Source: Monarcha castaneiventris obscurior (lineage: Eukaryota > Chordata > Aves > Passeriformes > Monarchidae). From it: DNA of 64,000 nucleotides. The translations under genes were made by a program, and so were the position numbers. Position 1 is the first letter of the stretch; the number at the start of each line of letters is the position of its first letter. This document shows, in pieces, positions 49,652 to 61,769 of the stretch. The notes below the pieces were generated by a model. That model did no database searches, was not told the origin of the DNA, and saw nothing but the letters and a program-made list of their open reading frames with translations. Location: the NCBI GenBank assembly GCA_026261815.1, contig JAMPIT010000890.1, forward strand, positions 11,810,001 to 11,874,000, read 5' to 3'.

Positions 49652-50328
49652 GGCTGGGAATGAACAGACTGAGAGCAGCCCTGATGAGAAGGACTTGGGG
49701 GTGCTGGTGGGTGAGAGGTTGGACATGACCCAGCCACGGGCACTCCCAGCCCAGAAAGCCAAACGTGTCCTGGGCTGCATCCAAAGCAACGTGGCCAGGG
49801 GGTGAGGAAGGGGATTCTGCCCCTCTGCTCTGCTCTGGTGAGACCCCACCTGCAGTGCTGCATCCAGCTCTGGGGTTCCCAGCACAGGAAGGACATGGAC
49901 CTGTTGGAGTGAGTCCAGAGGAGACCACCAAAATGATTAGATGGATGGAGAACTTCTCCTACAGGGAAAGGCTGAGACAATTGGGTCTGTTCAGCCTGGA
50001 GAAGAGAAGACTACAGGAACGCCTCATTGTGGCCTTCCGGTACCCACAAGAATTGAGTCTACAAGAAAGATGGGGAGAGACTATTTACAAGGGCATGTAG
50101 TGATAGGACAATAGGGAATTCTCAAACTGAAAGAGAGTAGGTTTAGATCAGATAGTAGGAAAAAATTCTTTACTGTGAGGGTGGCAAGACACTAGAAAAG
50201 ATTGCTCAAAGAAGCTGTGGATGCCCCATCACTGGAAGAGTTCAAGGCCAGGTTGGATGGGGCTCTAGTGTTGGAACTACACGACCTTTAAGGTCCCTTC
50301 CAACCCAAACCATTCTATGATTCAATGA
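49652..50328 (+). mobile_element. CR1 LINE 3' fragment
   Basis: The 3' end of a chicken-repeat-1 element in plus orientation. Landmarks in order are GAGAGCAGCCCTGATGAGAAGG, GCCCAGAAAGCCAAACGTGTCC, GAGACCCCACCTGCAGTGCTG, GAAAGGCTGAGACAATTGGG, TTCTTTACTGTGAGGGTGG, GGATGCCCCATCACTGGAAG and the tail CCAACCCAAACCATTCTATGATTCAATGA. The first half covers the end of the reverse transcriptase ORF, broken by stops and frameshifts; the second half is the 3' UTR. About 45 bases usually found between GGATGGGGCT and GTTGGAACTA are missing. It is severely 5'-truncated and inactive, as is typical of CR1. Confidence 0.97.
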
Positions 50329-50329
50329 G

Positions 50330-53300
50330 AAATTTTGGTTCTGACTTCTGTAATTTCTTAGATCCCCCTTTATCAAACTGAGATGATCAGAATTTGGCTA
50401 ACAGTACTGAGGACTTCTGTAACATGTCCTGAAATTTCTGTCCCATCAAGGAAGCCATCTTACTACAAAATTACTTTTATACTTGAATGACTGACTCTTG
50501 AAGGTGCTCAAGTCACAGCAGTCTTCCAAGCAACAAGCTCTCATCACCTAGGGCTCTTGCTTCATGGCTACAGTTTAGTGGCCTTGGAACTGGACAGGCA
50601 GCACTTGGCACCCCACTGTACACTGAAAAGGGCCCAGTTATCAGGTATGGAGGAACTGCAGCAGTTCCCCTGAAGTCAATCATGTAGATGCTTGCCACTC
50701 TGGATGGGTAATTTTATGTAACCAAGATTAGTTAGTTGGACATTTTAAGACACATGAATCATGTGTACATGCGGATCATTTAAAGAAAACCATGTGAATC
50801 ATGCAGTATTGTCAAAATATTTACAAGACGATCGCTAATGAATTTAAGCTCCCATGTGTGTGGGGTTTTTTTCTTAAGCATATTAATATTTGGCAGGAGG
50901 CATCAGCCTGAACCTAAAAGAAGGCTCATCTTTCCTCATAATTCCTTCTTGAATAGCGGAAGCTTCAAATATGAATTATTGACAGGTTGAGATTAATCTG
51001 TCACAAGGGCATTAAGAATTTATTGTTTATTTCTGTTTAAAAAAAAAAGCAGCTACTTTTAGATGCCTACATTACTTTAGATGCCTAAATTAATTATTTT
51101 GTCAAAGAAGAAGAAAAAATAAAAATGCTGCATGTACGTAAAAACAATCATGGGACTGTGTTTCTGTTTCCTCACTTTATTATGGGAAGGAGGGGGTTAA
51201 ACTGCCATCCACTAAAAGCAGCGATTTTATGCTGAGGTCTCCAAGTCAGTGAATTTACATTTCGTAAGAACACCCTGAGGGGCTTTCAGTTACTTTGCTT
51301 AAAAGGTAGACAGATACATTTGCAGCAGCACATGCAGAGCTCCATGTGCTAGCATGGCCACGATTTGCTTTCTGGAACATGTGTGTTCGGGGTGACTCAG
51401 TTCTGAGCAGGTAATGCACCAGGACGCTTTTATGTGTTGGCTGGGAATACAGATCACTAAAGAATGCGACTGTAATTACCAATAACGAGGGTATAAATTT
51501 CTGATCCCTGCTTTGTTGGCTGAAGTTTGCTAGTGTTTCTAAGCATTTACATTTTACAATTGCCTTATTTATAGCCTGGAATTTGGTGCACTAGTTTTTC
51601 ATGCATGTGAAATGCTTTTTTTTGCGTATGGTAGGAAATTGCCACCTTCACAAGCTAGCCGTTCATAAAAATATTACAACCAATTTAGTTTAAAATATTT
51701 TAATGATTTAATAATAGATTATTGGAGATTTTTAGTTGGAACACATGAATTCTATAGATCTTCTTTTTCTTATTTCAAAAAATAAAAACACTGTATCATT
51801 GTGTTCAAATTAATACAATTACTACAAAGAAATAGTTTGTAAATAAAAAGCAGTATCTCCCATATTATTCCCCCAAATAAGGCTATACCCACAATGTGGA
51901 GTTACAATGGGAAATGTGGCATATTAGTTCACCTGTAGCTTCAACCACACAATATGCAAGACTGCAGTTTTCCCTTCTATTCCAAAGCCATTCAAGCAAC
52001 TTACCTGTGCACATCATTCCATCCACTTCTTCATGTGAATCAGATGAACTGGGTTTGGGGCCAGACTGCCATTCACAGCATGACATTTGGAAAAGTGCCT
52101 TTTTTTGATGGGTGAGCTTTCCACGACTAGACACTTGGAATGTCTGGATGTTGCTGGGCTTGGACAACTGGACACAGAACAAAGACCACCTACAGGTACT
52201 GTAATAGTGAACTAATACCTGAATATTATATGTCTCCCCTGCACCTGGAAAAGTATGTGGGACTTATGGTCCTTACTCTCTGTTTTTTCCAGCACCCATC
52301 ATACTTGCACCACAGCCTGGGACTAGGCTGCCCAATCATCCCATAATAATACATCCCAAATCTGTGCCCTTCTGCAGTTAGAGCAGTGCCTGTCTTCAAA
52401 AATATAACATTTTAAGAATAGTTCAAGTTGACTGAAGTCAATGATTTAGGGGGTCACCTTGCCTCACCAGCCAAGTCCTAAATCAAATTATCAAATTAAT
52501 ATGAACATTTGGTATGGACTTGGCTTTCCTCCACAATGAATCAGGCCCTTTGTACAGTCCTGTTTTCTGAGCCAGAAGATAAAATTTCCAGGCCTTATTT
52601 CAATTTTAGCTCTTGATTTCAGTGGCGTTGCACCGGATTTATATGCGTATCAGGGAGAACAGAGTTTTCCTCTTCATATTTTTCTTTGAAAACAACTTCA
52701 ATGGAAATGTCTAAAGGTGAATCTTTGATTCTGTGTTTAAGTGGTTTATGATGAAGATGTCAGTGATACATGATTCTCTTGGAAATACTTCCTGTGGGAT
52801 AGGCTGCAGTTGGTCATGAAGGAAGGAAGAAGAAGAAAAAGATGAGATCACAGCTCCTGTATGAGCTGTCCATGGACCAGTCTCTTACAACAGCAGGGTC
52901 TAAGATGAGCCTGCTTGCCTCTTCCCACCTGCTTCAAACAATAAACAGCATGAAATGAGGTGAGGAGGAAGCAGACTACAGTCCTGCTTCCCTCCACTTT
53001 GATACATAATCGAGTGAGAATGCAAGAGGGTGCTCTTGACCTGAAAACATGGTTGAAAGCACAACTGTGCATTGTTCATGCTAACACTATTTTTATTAGC
53101 ATACTACATAACTCAGACATAGCAGCAGCCAGAACCTGGTGCTGACTTCAACCCTCTCCTGTCTTCAAAGTAAAGTAACTTTTGGCTTTTACTACAAACA
53201 TCACAATAGCAGCTACTCTTACAGAAGAGCCTGCACCATCTTCAAACTGTGGAGAAGATCAAGTGAGCACAAATGAAGATGCTCCTCGGCAGGCAGGATT

Positions 53301-56300
53301 TCCCCTTCTGCTCACCCAAACACATAAAACCTTCCCCTGACCACTAGGAAGGTCTGCATATCAACCATGCATGACTGGGTCTAGCATCTACTGAACTACA
53401 GCCTGTTTTATGGTGGTTTTACCTGATGGACAACGTACTTGAAAAGCAATCAGGAATATAACAATTTTATTTCATGGACAGGAAGGAAAGCCCAGTTTCA
53501 GAGCTGACTTTCACTTCAGCATTGAATGAAAATCTTTTAAAAAGTGAAAAAGTTAAGAGGGACATTTGGACCCATACCCACCACAGGAGTAATAAGAAGG
53601 TCACCAACTTGCTTGCTTACAAGTGGAAAAGGTGAGTTTAAATTCATGTCCTGCTTTATCCCTACAGGAACTCTGGCCTCTATGGTGGATGCCAGGGATC
53701 TAACCCTTGACTTACAGAGTAACTCTTTGGACTGGAGAATGGTGAACCATTCACACCACAAAATACCTCTGACAAGGCTTGGAGAAATTGGAGAGGCAGG
53801 TAGATAGGCAGACATGCAGTACAAATCACCTCTGCACCCAGGCTGGACATATATGGGGTCACTAGCGCCCCTATTTCCCAGGGAGTAATCTTCTCTTCTC
53901 TTCTCTTTTTCCCCAAAAATTCCAGCCCAGCCCTGAGAAAGAAGTTTTCCCTGAGAAATTTTCATTGAAACAAACACACTTCCATGAAACACTTTGTATT
54001 TTTGTAAAATGCTATATTTTGACAGAAGAATGTTTTCTAGAAGGGTTTTGTTTTTTTTTTCCAAACAATTGTCATGACAAGGCTCTAATGGATGCTAGGT
54101 ATGGTTTCGACAATTTAGATAATAGAGAGAAACATCAGCTCAAAAACAACATCAAATATTTAGGCCTGATTCTGGAAGAGCCCCCTGCTCATACTGACCC
54201 TGTGACTGCCAGTCTCAGTATAACACCTCAGATCATTACTCTGCCATTCTTACCATGCAATAACAGTGTTTTTGTCAAAACACACCACCCCTCTATGCCA
54301 CCATACTACTTTTACAAGTAAAAACCTCATTCTCAAAATATTTAACCCAAGGTTCAATGTAAAATTTATATGAAGAACAGAGAGCTAATGTTCCTGAGCA
54401 CATGGACTACTAAGAGATACCACATCCTATTGATAATAGTATGGAACCATGGCACCAGCAGCTCTGTTCCCCCAAAACTTAAGCCACAACTCTGGGGACA
54501 TTTAGAAGGGATGACCTTTCATGCAGTAAAGAACTTTTCAATGTAATAGTGGAGACAGAAATCCTTTGCTTTCCTCAAATCTCAAGACAGCAGCTTTTCA
54601 TCCTGTGTTCAATCAGGCTCAGCAGAAATATTTAAAAGGTGAGAAGAAAGGCTTTGTTTTCACACAGCCCTAAAGCTGCTTCTCCCTCCTCCTTCTCCTC
54701 GTACCCTGTACTTCTGACAGACTTTTAGGCTCCATAACATCAAGCAAACTTTATTAGACTTGGAATCACCATGATTTTATAGAGAGAGTCTAAATTTTGA
54801 AAAACTGACTGTGACCGGCTTTGTACATTTATGTGGACGTAACCTTCTTGAAAAGTCAGATTATTGTTTAAAGCTTTATTTCCATGTGCTTCACACCAGC
54901 AGAAGTGTGATCAGAGTGTAATTTGCAATGTTCTGAGCATTTTTTTAAGGGGCAGAAACAGCCATATACAGGCTTTCTCTGGATTTCAAGTTGACTTTTG
55001 ATTAGCTTTTTGTGCAGGTATTCCAGGTGTTGCTGTTAGTTAGACACTCTGATTCTTGCTTTCTAATTATATAGTCCACAATTACTATCACCTTCCATTT
55101 CATTTTTGACATGACATGATCTATTTGTAGATGTATTTCGGGTACTCCAGGCACTAGAGCTCCAGCTAGGTATGATGCGATATAAATTGCGTGTTGCAAA
55201 TTATATGTTCAGGTCTCAGGAGCACAGCTCCATTAGTCAGTCTCCCAGGGGGGCTGGCAAATGTAACAGTGACAGTCACTTACCTGCTCAGGGAGAAAAG
55301 GGTATGGAGGCAGCTGGCCCTCTTCTGCAACTGAACAGGGGTGGAAAGGTGCAGCCCATGACTTGATGCACTGGCTGCTGCTGGAGAACAACACAGGGGA
55401 CTCCTTGAGAAGGCCCTTCAGCTGGAAATAAAGAAAGGAAAAGCTGACTCTTCCAACCTCAGTGTTGACCTATGTAGTAGAAGACATCCATGACCCTCAC
55501 GAGTCTTTCTGGCTGTGGTGATGCCAGGTATGTGGGCAGGCAGTGGTGTGGATCTCTCTTCCACCCAGGATTCCAGTGTAAATCAGCCACATGGAGATTT
55601 CCAATGTCATTTCTACACAAACATTCAAAGTACTTCTTTCCTCAGTAATCCTGACCAAACACAATATGCTCGGACCTTAGGGAATTTTTCTTGCTATTCT
55701 GGCTTCTAACTACTATCAGTTCTGAAGACAGAACACTGCTATTGCTTACACAGGCTCCCACCCACCTTCATGAAACCAAACTACCAAGGAAGTTGTACAT
55801 CTTCCCATGTGGGAAAGAAACAGCAAGCGCTATGCTAAAGCACAAGCATGTACTGCTTGAACTTTAACATAAATACCAAGTTTTAGTACCCTGTGGGCAC
55901 TAAAAAATACCTACACTGGTTGGCAGAAAGACTTTTGATGATCACATATCAAATCAGAGAAAAACACAGACAGCAAAATAAAAACAACTGAAATGAGAAT
56001 TTCTGTATTTCTTTTTCAGAGTAAGTTGGAAGCAGGTCATGTCCTGAGATAGACCAAGATATTTAAATCTCTAATGCTGTCTAGTGGTATTTCCACTACA
56101 GAACATGACAAAGAGCACCAGAATTTTTTTCCTCAAGTGATAGCACATTTTACATTATTTATGCTTTTGCTGACTGAAAAAGTTTAACTGGGAAAAGAAC
56201 AGTGTACTGAAGTGCAACATTTTATTTGTATTTTGAAATAAAGTCAGAAGAATTTTGATTTTAAATTAATAAAGACTTGGCTAGAACTGAGCATGCCTTA

Positions 56301-56550
56301 TGCACAAAGAATCAGAGAAATACTTCTGGTTTTCCCTCCCTTCCTTTTTTCATCTCTAGAGACCTCTAATGTTTCCAAAAGACAATCTGGCCCATCTTGA
56401 AGATTGAAGCCTGGGATGAACTAGGTTGTAGCAGAGTGCTGTGGATTATACCTACACTGGAGATGTACTAAAACAAATGTGTTGTGCACAGTTTGACTGG
56501 GAAGGAGGTGTGAAGCATAGCATATAAGAAGCAAAACATGTGAAAGACTG
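50330..56550. other. Non-coding stretch
   Basis: AT-rich sequence with no supported gene. The longest frame (53537-54064, minus, 175 codons) has no recognisable domain. A near-tandem 18-bp pair lies at about 51055-51090 (TTTAGATGCCTA repeated). No mobile element could be identified by eye. Confidence 0.5.
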
Positions 56551-56750
56551 TGGCAGTGATAGTGGGAGAGTTTAATTATCTAGACCTCAGAGTAGATTAA
56601 GGGGAGAAAGCAAAGCTTGATCTGGTAGAGGACTGCTTTCTAATTTAATGTGTACATAAACCGACAAGGAAGGGAAGAATGCCAGATGTGGTATTAAGCA
56701 ACAGAGAATATGATTTAGGACATTAAGGTACAAAACCAAAACAAAAGGTA
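56551..56750 (+). mobile_element. Ancient LINE relic, endonuclease segment
   Basis: Read in one frame with a few stops, this gives IVGEFNYLDL, then KLDLVEDCFL, then VHKPTRKGRMPDVVLSNRE. That is the order of landmarks in the C-terminal half of the AP-like endonuclease of CR1/L2-type LINEs: a GDFN-type motif, a short gap, PTR, and a (L)DLVLTN-type motif. The catalytic Asp of GDFN is Glu here, and in-frame stops occur after both conserved blocks. It is a dead fossil, much older than the CR1 copy at 49652. Confidence 0.6.
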
Positions 56751-57819
56751 GAAGGTGCAGTGACTGCTAAGCTAAAAGACCTTCTGCAGCAGCATTCTCT
56801 ACTCCAGCTACAAGGTGTAGGTACCCTCCAAAACTGAGGGCAGAGGTACAAGCTGCCATGGCTACACATCCTTGCCTACAAAAAAACCCCTCACCCCACT
56901 ATACAGCTCTGCTCCAGTGCAAGGTGCTGGTACAAGCAGTGTGCCTTCTGCAGCCCACCAGCAAACCTGCCGTCTCTCAAGCAGGCTACAGAAACCCCAT
57001 AGATAAACTACGGTCATTTTACATCACCTCTGCCCTCTCTTGATCTGCTTAATAATCTGCAAAAGCAGGTGAGCAATGCCTGCAGGCTTGGGGGCCTGTT
57101 TATGTTTTAGCTGCCTCTCCAATGTGCTTTCCGGGTCACAGAGCTGTCAGGAGTCACCTCAGTTGCACGCCAGGAACATCCCTCCCAAGGCAACTCCCTC
57201 CATGCCCTCCCTCTGTACGGGGAACCTCACAGCAGGTCTCTGATGTGTAACATCTTCATGCGTGAAAAGAAGAAGTTTATAAGGAGGGGACTTGAGCTTA
57301 TAATGACAGTGGGATGGAACACAACACAGTAAATCAAACACAGCCATATAATCAAACACAAAAATGTACTGAGGTGCCACAGAAAACCCCTAGCGAAGAC
57401 ACACAGCAGTTATAACCTTCTAGGAAGAAAAAGGGATTTACTTCAGAACCAGGTCACATATTTTTCTTCATGAGGAAATACAAGCTTTCTTCCAAAACGT
57501 GTTCTGGAAAGTTTCATGTTTCTATGTGATTGCCCTACAAAACATTGTTTAGAGCTCTTAACACGAGGCAGCATCACCACTACGCCGTGCTAAAAAGCCT
57601 CGGGTAATTTATGAGTTATTTCACATACAAGGCCAGGCTCTAGTCTTGCGCCACATGCTGTAAAAGTAGAGCCACTTCCACCTCAATATATCCAGATCCA
57701 GAGAAGTTTGCCACCCAGGCCCCAACTATGGTCTCAGTTTCCTCTATTGCACTGTTATTATATTACTTAGGAGGTCTGCCAATGACATTGCATTCAAAAT
57801 GGAGCAATTATAAACACTG

Positions 57820-59100
57820 GCAGGAAACGCTGGAGTAGCAAATGCTTTTTAAAAAATGGCAAGGATGTGAAGAAACTCAATGGAGATCTTTCATCTGATA
57901 TATGAAAAGCAGATGACCAGGCATGGAATCAGTGAGGCCATGAAAGCGAATGAGTGAGAAGTCAGTGACAGATGAGACTGATGCTGCACTGAGCCTGAAT
58001 TAATATCCTTTGCCTGAGTATTTACAGAAGAAGTTGAAGGTCACATCCCGGAAACAGGGATCCATTTTCATGAGGGGAAAAAATGAAATGTTAAAAGGCT
58101 TTATGATCCAATCTGGACAGGTAGTTAGTTAATTAGAACTATTAAAAGTTGACAGGACCTGAGACTTAGATTAACTGCATCTCTGAATTTGGAAGGAAAT
58201 AGCAAGGGAAATTGGCAAACCTTTAGTAATACTGCTTGATAGCTTCCTGAGGATGGTGTATCTGGAGATGCCTAGAAAGTAACTACTCCACCTTTTAAAA
58301 ATATTAGTATCTAAAATCAAACCAAACACACACAAAAAAAAAAAAAAAAATTTTTTTCCTTTTTTAAGTCAAGGGAGGATTTAGGAGTCCATTCACCAGT
58401 AATCCCAGCTGCAGCCACAGAACGGATATTGGAAACATTAATATGGCATGGGGTTATGCAACATGTAGAAACGGCCAGCCCATGGATGGAGAGGCAGATG
58501 GATTCATGTCATGTTTGTCAAATGTGCTTTAAGTTCTCTCAATACATTTCTCAACAGAGAGTCAAAAGTGAAGTGACGGGCATAATTTATCCAGATGGAA
58601 GAGATTCATTTGGTGCTGCACCTGACATAGAGAGATCGTTCTGGAGAATGAGTAAAGCACAGCACAGAAAAAGCACAATAGCAAATGCCTTCAAAATTAT
58701 CTGTGGGACAAGAAGCAAGGTGTCAGCAAAACAGCATAGTTCAGGGTGACTAGAGGGACAGGAACAAGGCAGTACTCCCAAATTTAAGCACCCTAGCCAA
58801 TTTTATTCAACTTTTATATAAATGGCCCTCAGGGGATATAATTTTTAAAGCGGAATTTTTTGCTGATAGCACGTAAGTGTAAAATGGTGCACAGAGCAAG
58901 CAAATTCAAAATGATTTGAATAAATTAGGCTTATGGACAGATAAAGGGCACATCCAGTTCAGTGCAGCAGAGTAAGACATAATGACTGCAAGGCACCAAA
59001 TATAATCACAGGCAGGAAAAAGGAAGGAGAAGAGGGAATACTGTCCAGGGGAAAGGATATAAGGTAATTACTGATCAAACACTAAATGAATGCTTAGAAT
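57820..59100 (+). mobile_element. Ancient LINE relic, reverse-transcriptase part
   Basis: Several blocks resemble older CR1-type LINE sequence in plus orientation and in the expected order after the endonuclease piece. They are a segment around 57840-57870 (TTTTTAAAAAATGGCAAGG), one around 58010-58040 (TTGCCTGAGTATTTACAGAAG), one around 58205-58275 (TTAGTAATACTGCTTGATAGC, then CTGAGGATGG) and one around 58860-58990 (GCTGATAGCACGTAAG, then TTATGGACAGATAAAGGGC and CAGTTCAGTGCAGCAGAG). Stretches between are unrecognisable. Probably the continuation of the 56551 relic. Confidence 0.45.
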
Positions 59101-59109
59101 AACTGGGGA

Positions 59110-61500
59110 AAAAAACAAAGACAGGCAAATTCTTCATGCTTAAAAAGACAAACAAATTCTTCATACTACACGCTGAGTTGTCTCTTCAGTAAAGCTGAAT
59201 TGAGACATCTTTTCTAGCACTCCAAAAATGCTGAGATAAAAATTCAAGAGTTTGAAAGTAAAGAACTGCATTGTCTCAATAAAGACACAACATGATAAGA
59301 CTTAGAAAATATATTGTCCCCTCCCCCCAGCAAACAAACATGCAAAATTACTTCTTGCATTTTGAATGTTAATTTGGGGTCTATTTCTGTAAAACAAGAA
59401 AAAAACCAAGCATAAATAAATTGAAAGGTAGTTATTACCGGTGAAAACAGCCTTTTTACTGCAAAGGTTATGACATTAACCCAGGGAAAAATTCATGAAT
59501 ATTCACAATCACCATTTGTCATTAAGAATCATAAAATTAAATGTTGAGTAGGGCTTTAGAAAACTCCTCCAGCCTACTAAATTCCCTCTTCACTACTTGC
59601 TATTATGCTAGCATATATCACAACTTTTTTTTTTTTTTGCATGCATTTTAGCACATTCCTGCAAGTTTTCCTTATCCATCTCTACAAGGAAAAGAGAATG
59701 AAGATAGGAATCATAAAGACCTGTAGAAACCTGCTAAAAAATGAACAACTAAAAATTCAGGCAAGGACTTCTTCAGGTGTTTGTAACCAAAGAAAGGAAT
59801 TCCCTCAAAGAAACACAAATACTAAAAGAGGACAAAATTGCTGAGTTTGCTCTTGAATATCTCAGAAACTATTTAGTTTTCATATTTGCACCTGTCAGAT
59901 TTGCTACAGCCACCAGGTGCTATGTAATATGTGTGCAAACACAACGGAGAGCCTTTTGCAAGGAAATAAAAGGGCTGGAAACCTGACTGGGGTGGGGGGA
60001 AGAAACTAGGAGGCAGGCGTTTCTCAACCAGGAGCAGCCACTGGCAGGTACAACGACTGAATAAAAAAGGTGAAATTAGGTGAGGTGCTTCAAATACAAA
60101 CTCAATAAGCAAATGGCCTGCCAGTATTCTGCCAAGCAAAGGCATGACACAGGCATGGAGCACAAAACTGGGGGTCTGCTTAGGGAGCAAGAGAAATTCT
60201 GTGGAAGGTGGCTCTAATGCTGGAGGGAAGTGATGAGAAGCCACAGCAATAAATGAAGAGCCACAGTTAAAGCAGAACCCACCTGCATTCAGAGAGAAAA
60301 GTGGTCTCCCACATGGAGCAAGAAGCCCATGTGTGGGTACATGCACAGAGACACACAATAGCTCCTGAAACACTTATGAAAGCTCCACTGTTTATCTATA
60401 TATCCATTCACTCTCATACCATGAAAACCAATGTGCCAGTGGAGGCCCGCTGTCAATCAGCAAAGAGAATAGCTGTCCCCAGTGTTAAAACATCCCAGGC
60501 CATTTGCATGTTTACTGTGCTCAGTGATTAACACCCTGAGAGGGTGACAGAGCCAGGATAATCCACAGAAAGAGAACAGCTACACTGGCAGAGAGATGGG
60601 GAAGGGTACCCAGGCATTCAGATCAAGGACAGGAAACAGGGAGTATATTCCTATCTGTCCCTATGTTTTGGGAATAAGGGAAAGCACAAAGCAGGGAGTT
60701 TAAATCCTGGAAGCCTGAGTTGTGTCATATGAGCTGAGATTGGCTGTCTGGTCTCAGCCCATCCGGGGGCCACAGCAGCCCAGGTTTGTTCACCAGGGGC
60801 AGGGGTAGCTCCCTGCTGTGGTGCCCTGGAGAGCAGCAGGAGTTTTTTGAGTCATTGGCTGCAGGCTGCTTTCTAACCCTAGCCAATAAAGGCCATGCTG
60901 ATGGTATAACATCTGTCCCCAGCTGCTGTACAGGCTCATCTCCGCTGGGTATTTTTGCACTGTTAGCTGCATGTTACCTAGACCCACCACCACCATGCCC
61001 TGCTCCAACCTCAGAACACCTGGACTGCCTTTGGGAGGCACATTTCCAAAATACCTGAACAACCCTCTTTCCCCAGAGAGCGTGAGCAGTGCAATCGGAT
61101 GTCAATTTCTCACCCTACTTCCACATATTGTTGATGATGGAGCTCACCTTCAGTAGCTTGCACTCCTGTTGCATTCTCATCTTCCCTCTGGCCTATTAAT
61201 ATATACAGCCACTTGTGCTCATTGGCATGGTGACTGTGCTTATGTCAGTCATGCTTCTTTGTATTCTCCCTGCCTAGCCACTCGCTGTTGTGCAAAGGAT
61301 GTGTGCATCAGGCTCAACGCCTGCTAGAAATCTCTCAGCTCTCTGTGCCTTTCCAGACTTCCCAAGCACCCTGTCCTAACATCAAGTATTTTGCATTCTT
61401 TTTCCAATCTGATCCTTGTTATTATTATTTTCCCCACTGTTATTTTCTAGCTATCCAGCTTTCCTGGTATTTCTTTCTTTGTTGCATTTGCTGTATCACT
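59110..61500. other. Non-coding stretch
   Basis: No supported gene. The area is AT-rich, with an A/T-rich interval near 59530-59640 and scattered purine-rich sequence. A partial similarity to a CR1 tail near 59528 was too weak to call. Confidence 0.5.
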
Positions 61501-61766
61501 ACATTCGAATCACAGCCATTTAGAGCCACACTGATGGACAAAAAATTTAAAAATGCCTAAAAAATCCCAGCTCCCCTTCCTTTCCCCCTACCTCCCCTCA
61601 CTTCCCAGAAAAAAAAAAAAACCCCGCTAAAACATTCGAATCACAGCCATTTAGAGCCACACTGATGGACAAAAAATTAAAAAATGCCAAAAAAATCCCA
61701 GCTCCCCTTCCTTTCCCCCTATCTCCCCTCACTTCCCAGAAAAAAAAAAAAAAAACCCGCTAAAAC
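61501..61766. repeat. 131-bp tandem duplication
   Basis: Two adjacent copies starting ACATTCGAATCACAGCC at 61501 and 61632. They run through TTTAGAGCCACACTGATGG, a C/T-rich middle (CAGCTCCCCTTCCTTTCCCC), a CTTCCCAG-poly(A) stretch and CCCGCTAAAA. The copies differ at only a few single bases and in the lengths of the A tracts (13 and 17), so the event is recent. No coding role seen. Confidence 0.95.
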
Positions 61767-61769
61767 CCT

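Noticed and set aside
53537..54064. 175-codon minus-strand frame
   Set aside because: No recognised family and a similar frame on the opposite strand. Best seen as chance.
59528..59580. Possible degraded CR1 tail (AATCATAAAATTAAATG)
   Set aside because: Only a few words resemble the CR1 3' end, and the following sequence does not continue the match.
61505..61650. TTCGAATC resembling a tRNA B box, in both tandem copies
   Set aside because: No A box at the right distance and no cloverleaf could be drawn.
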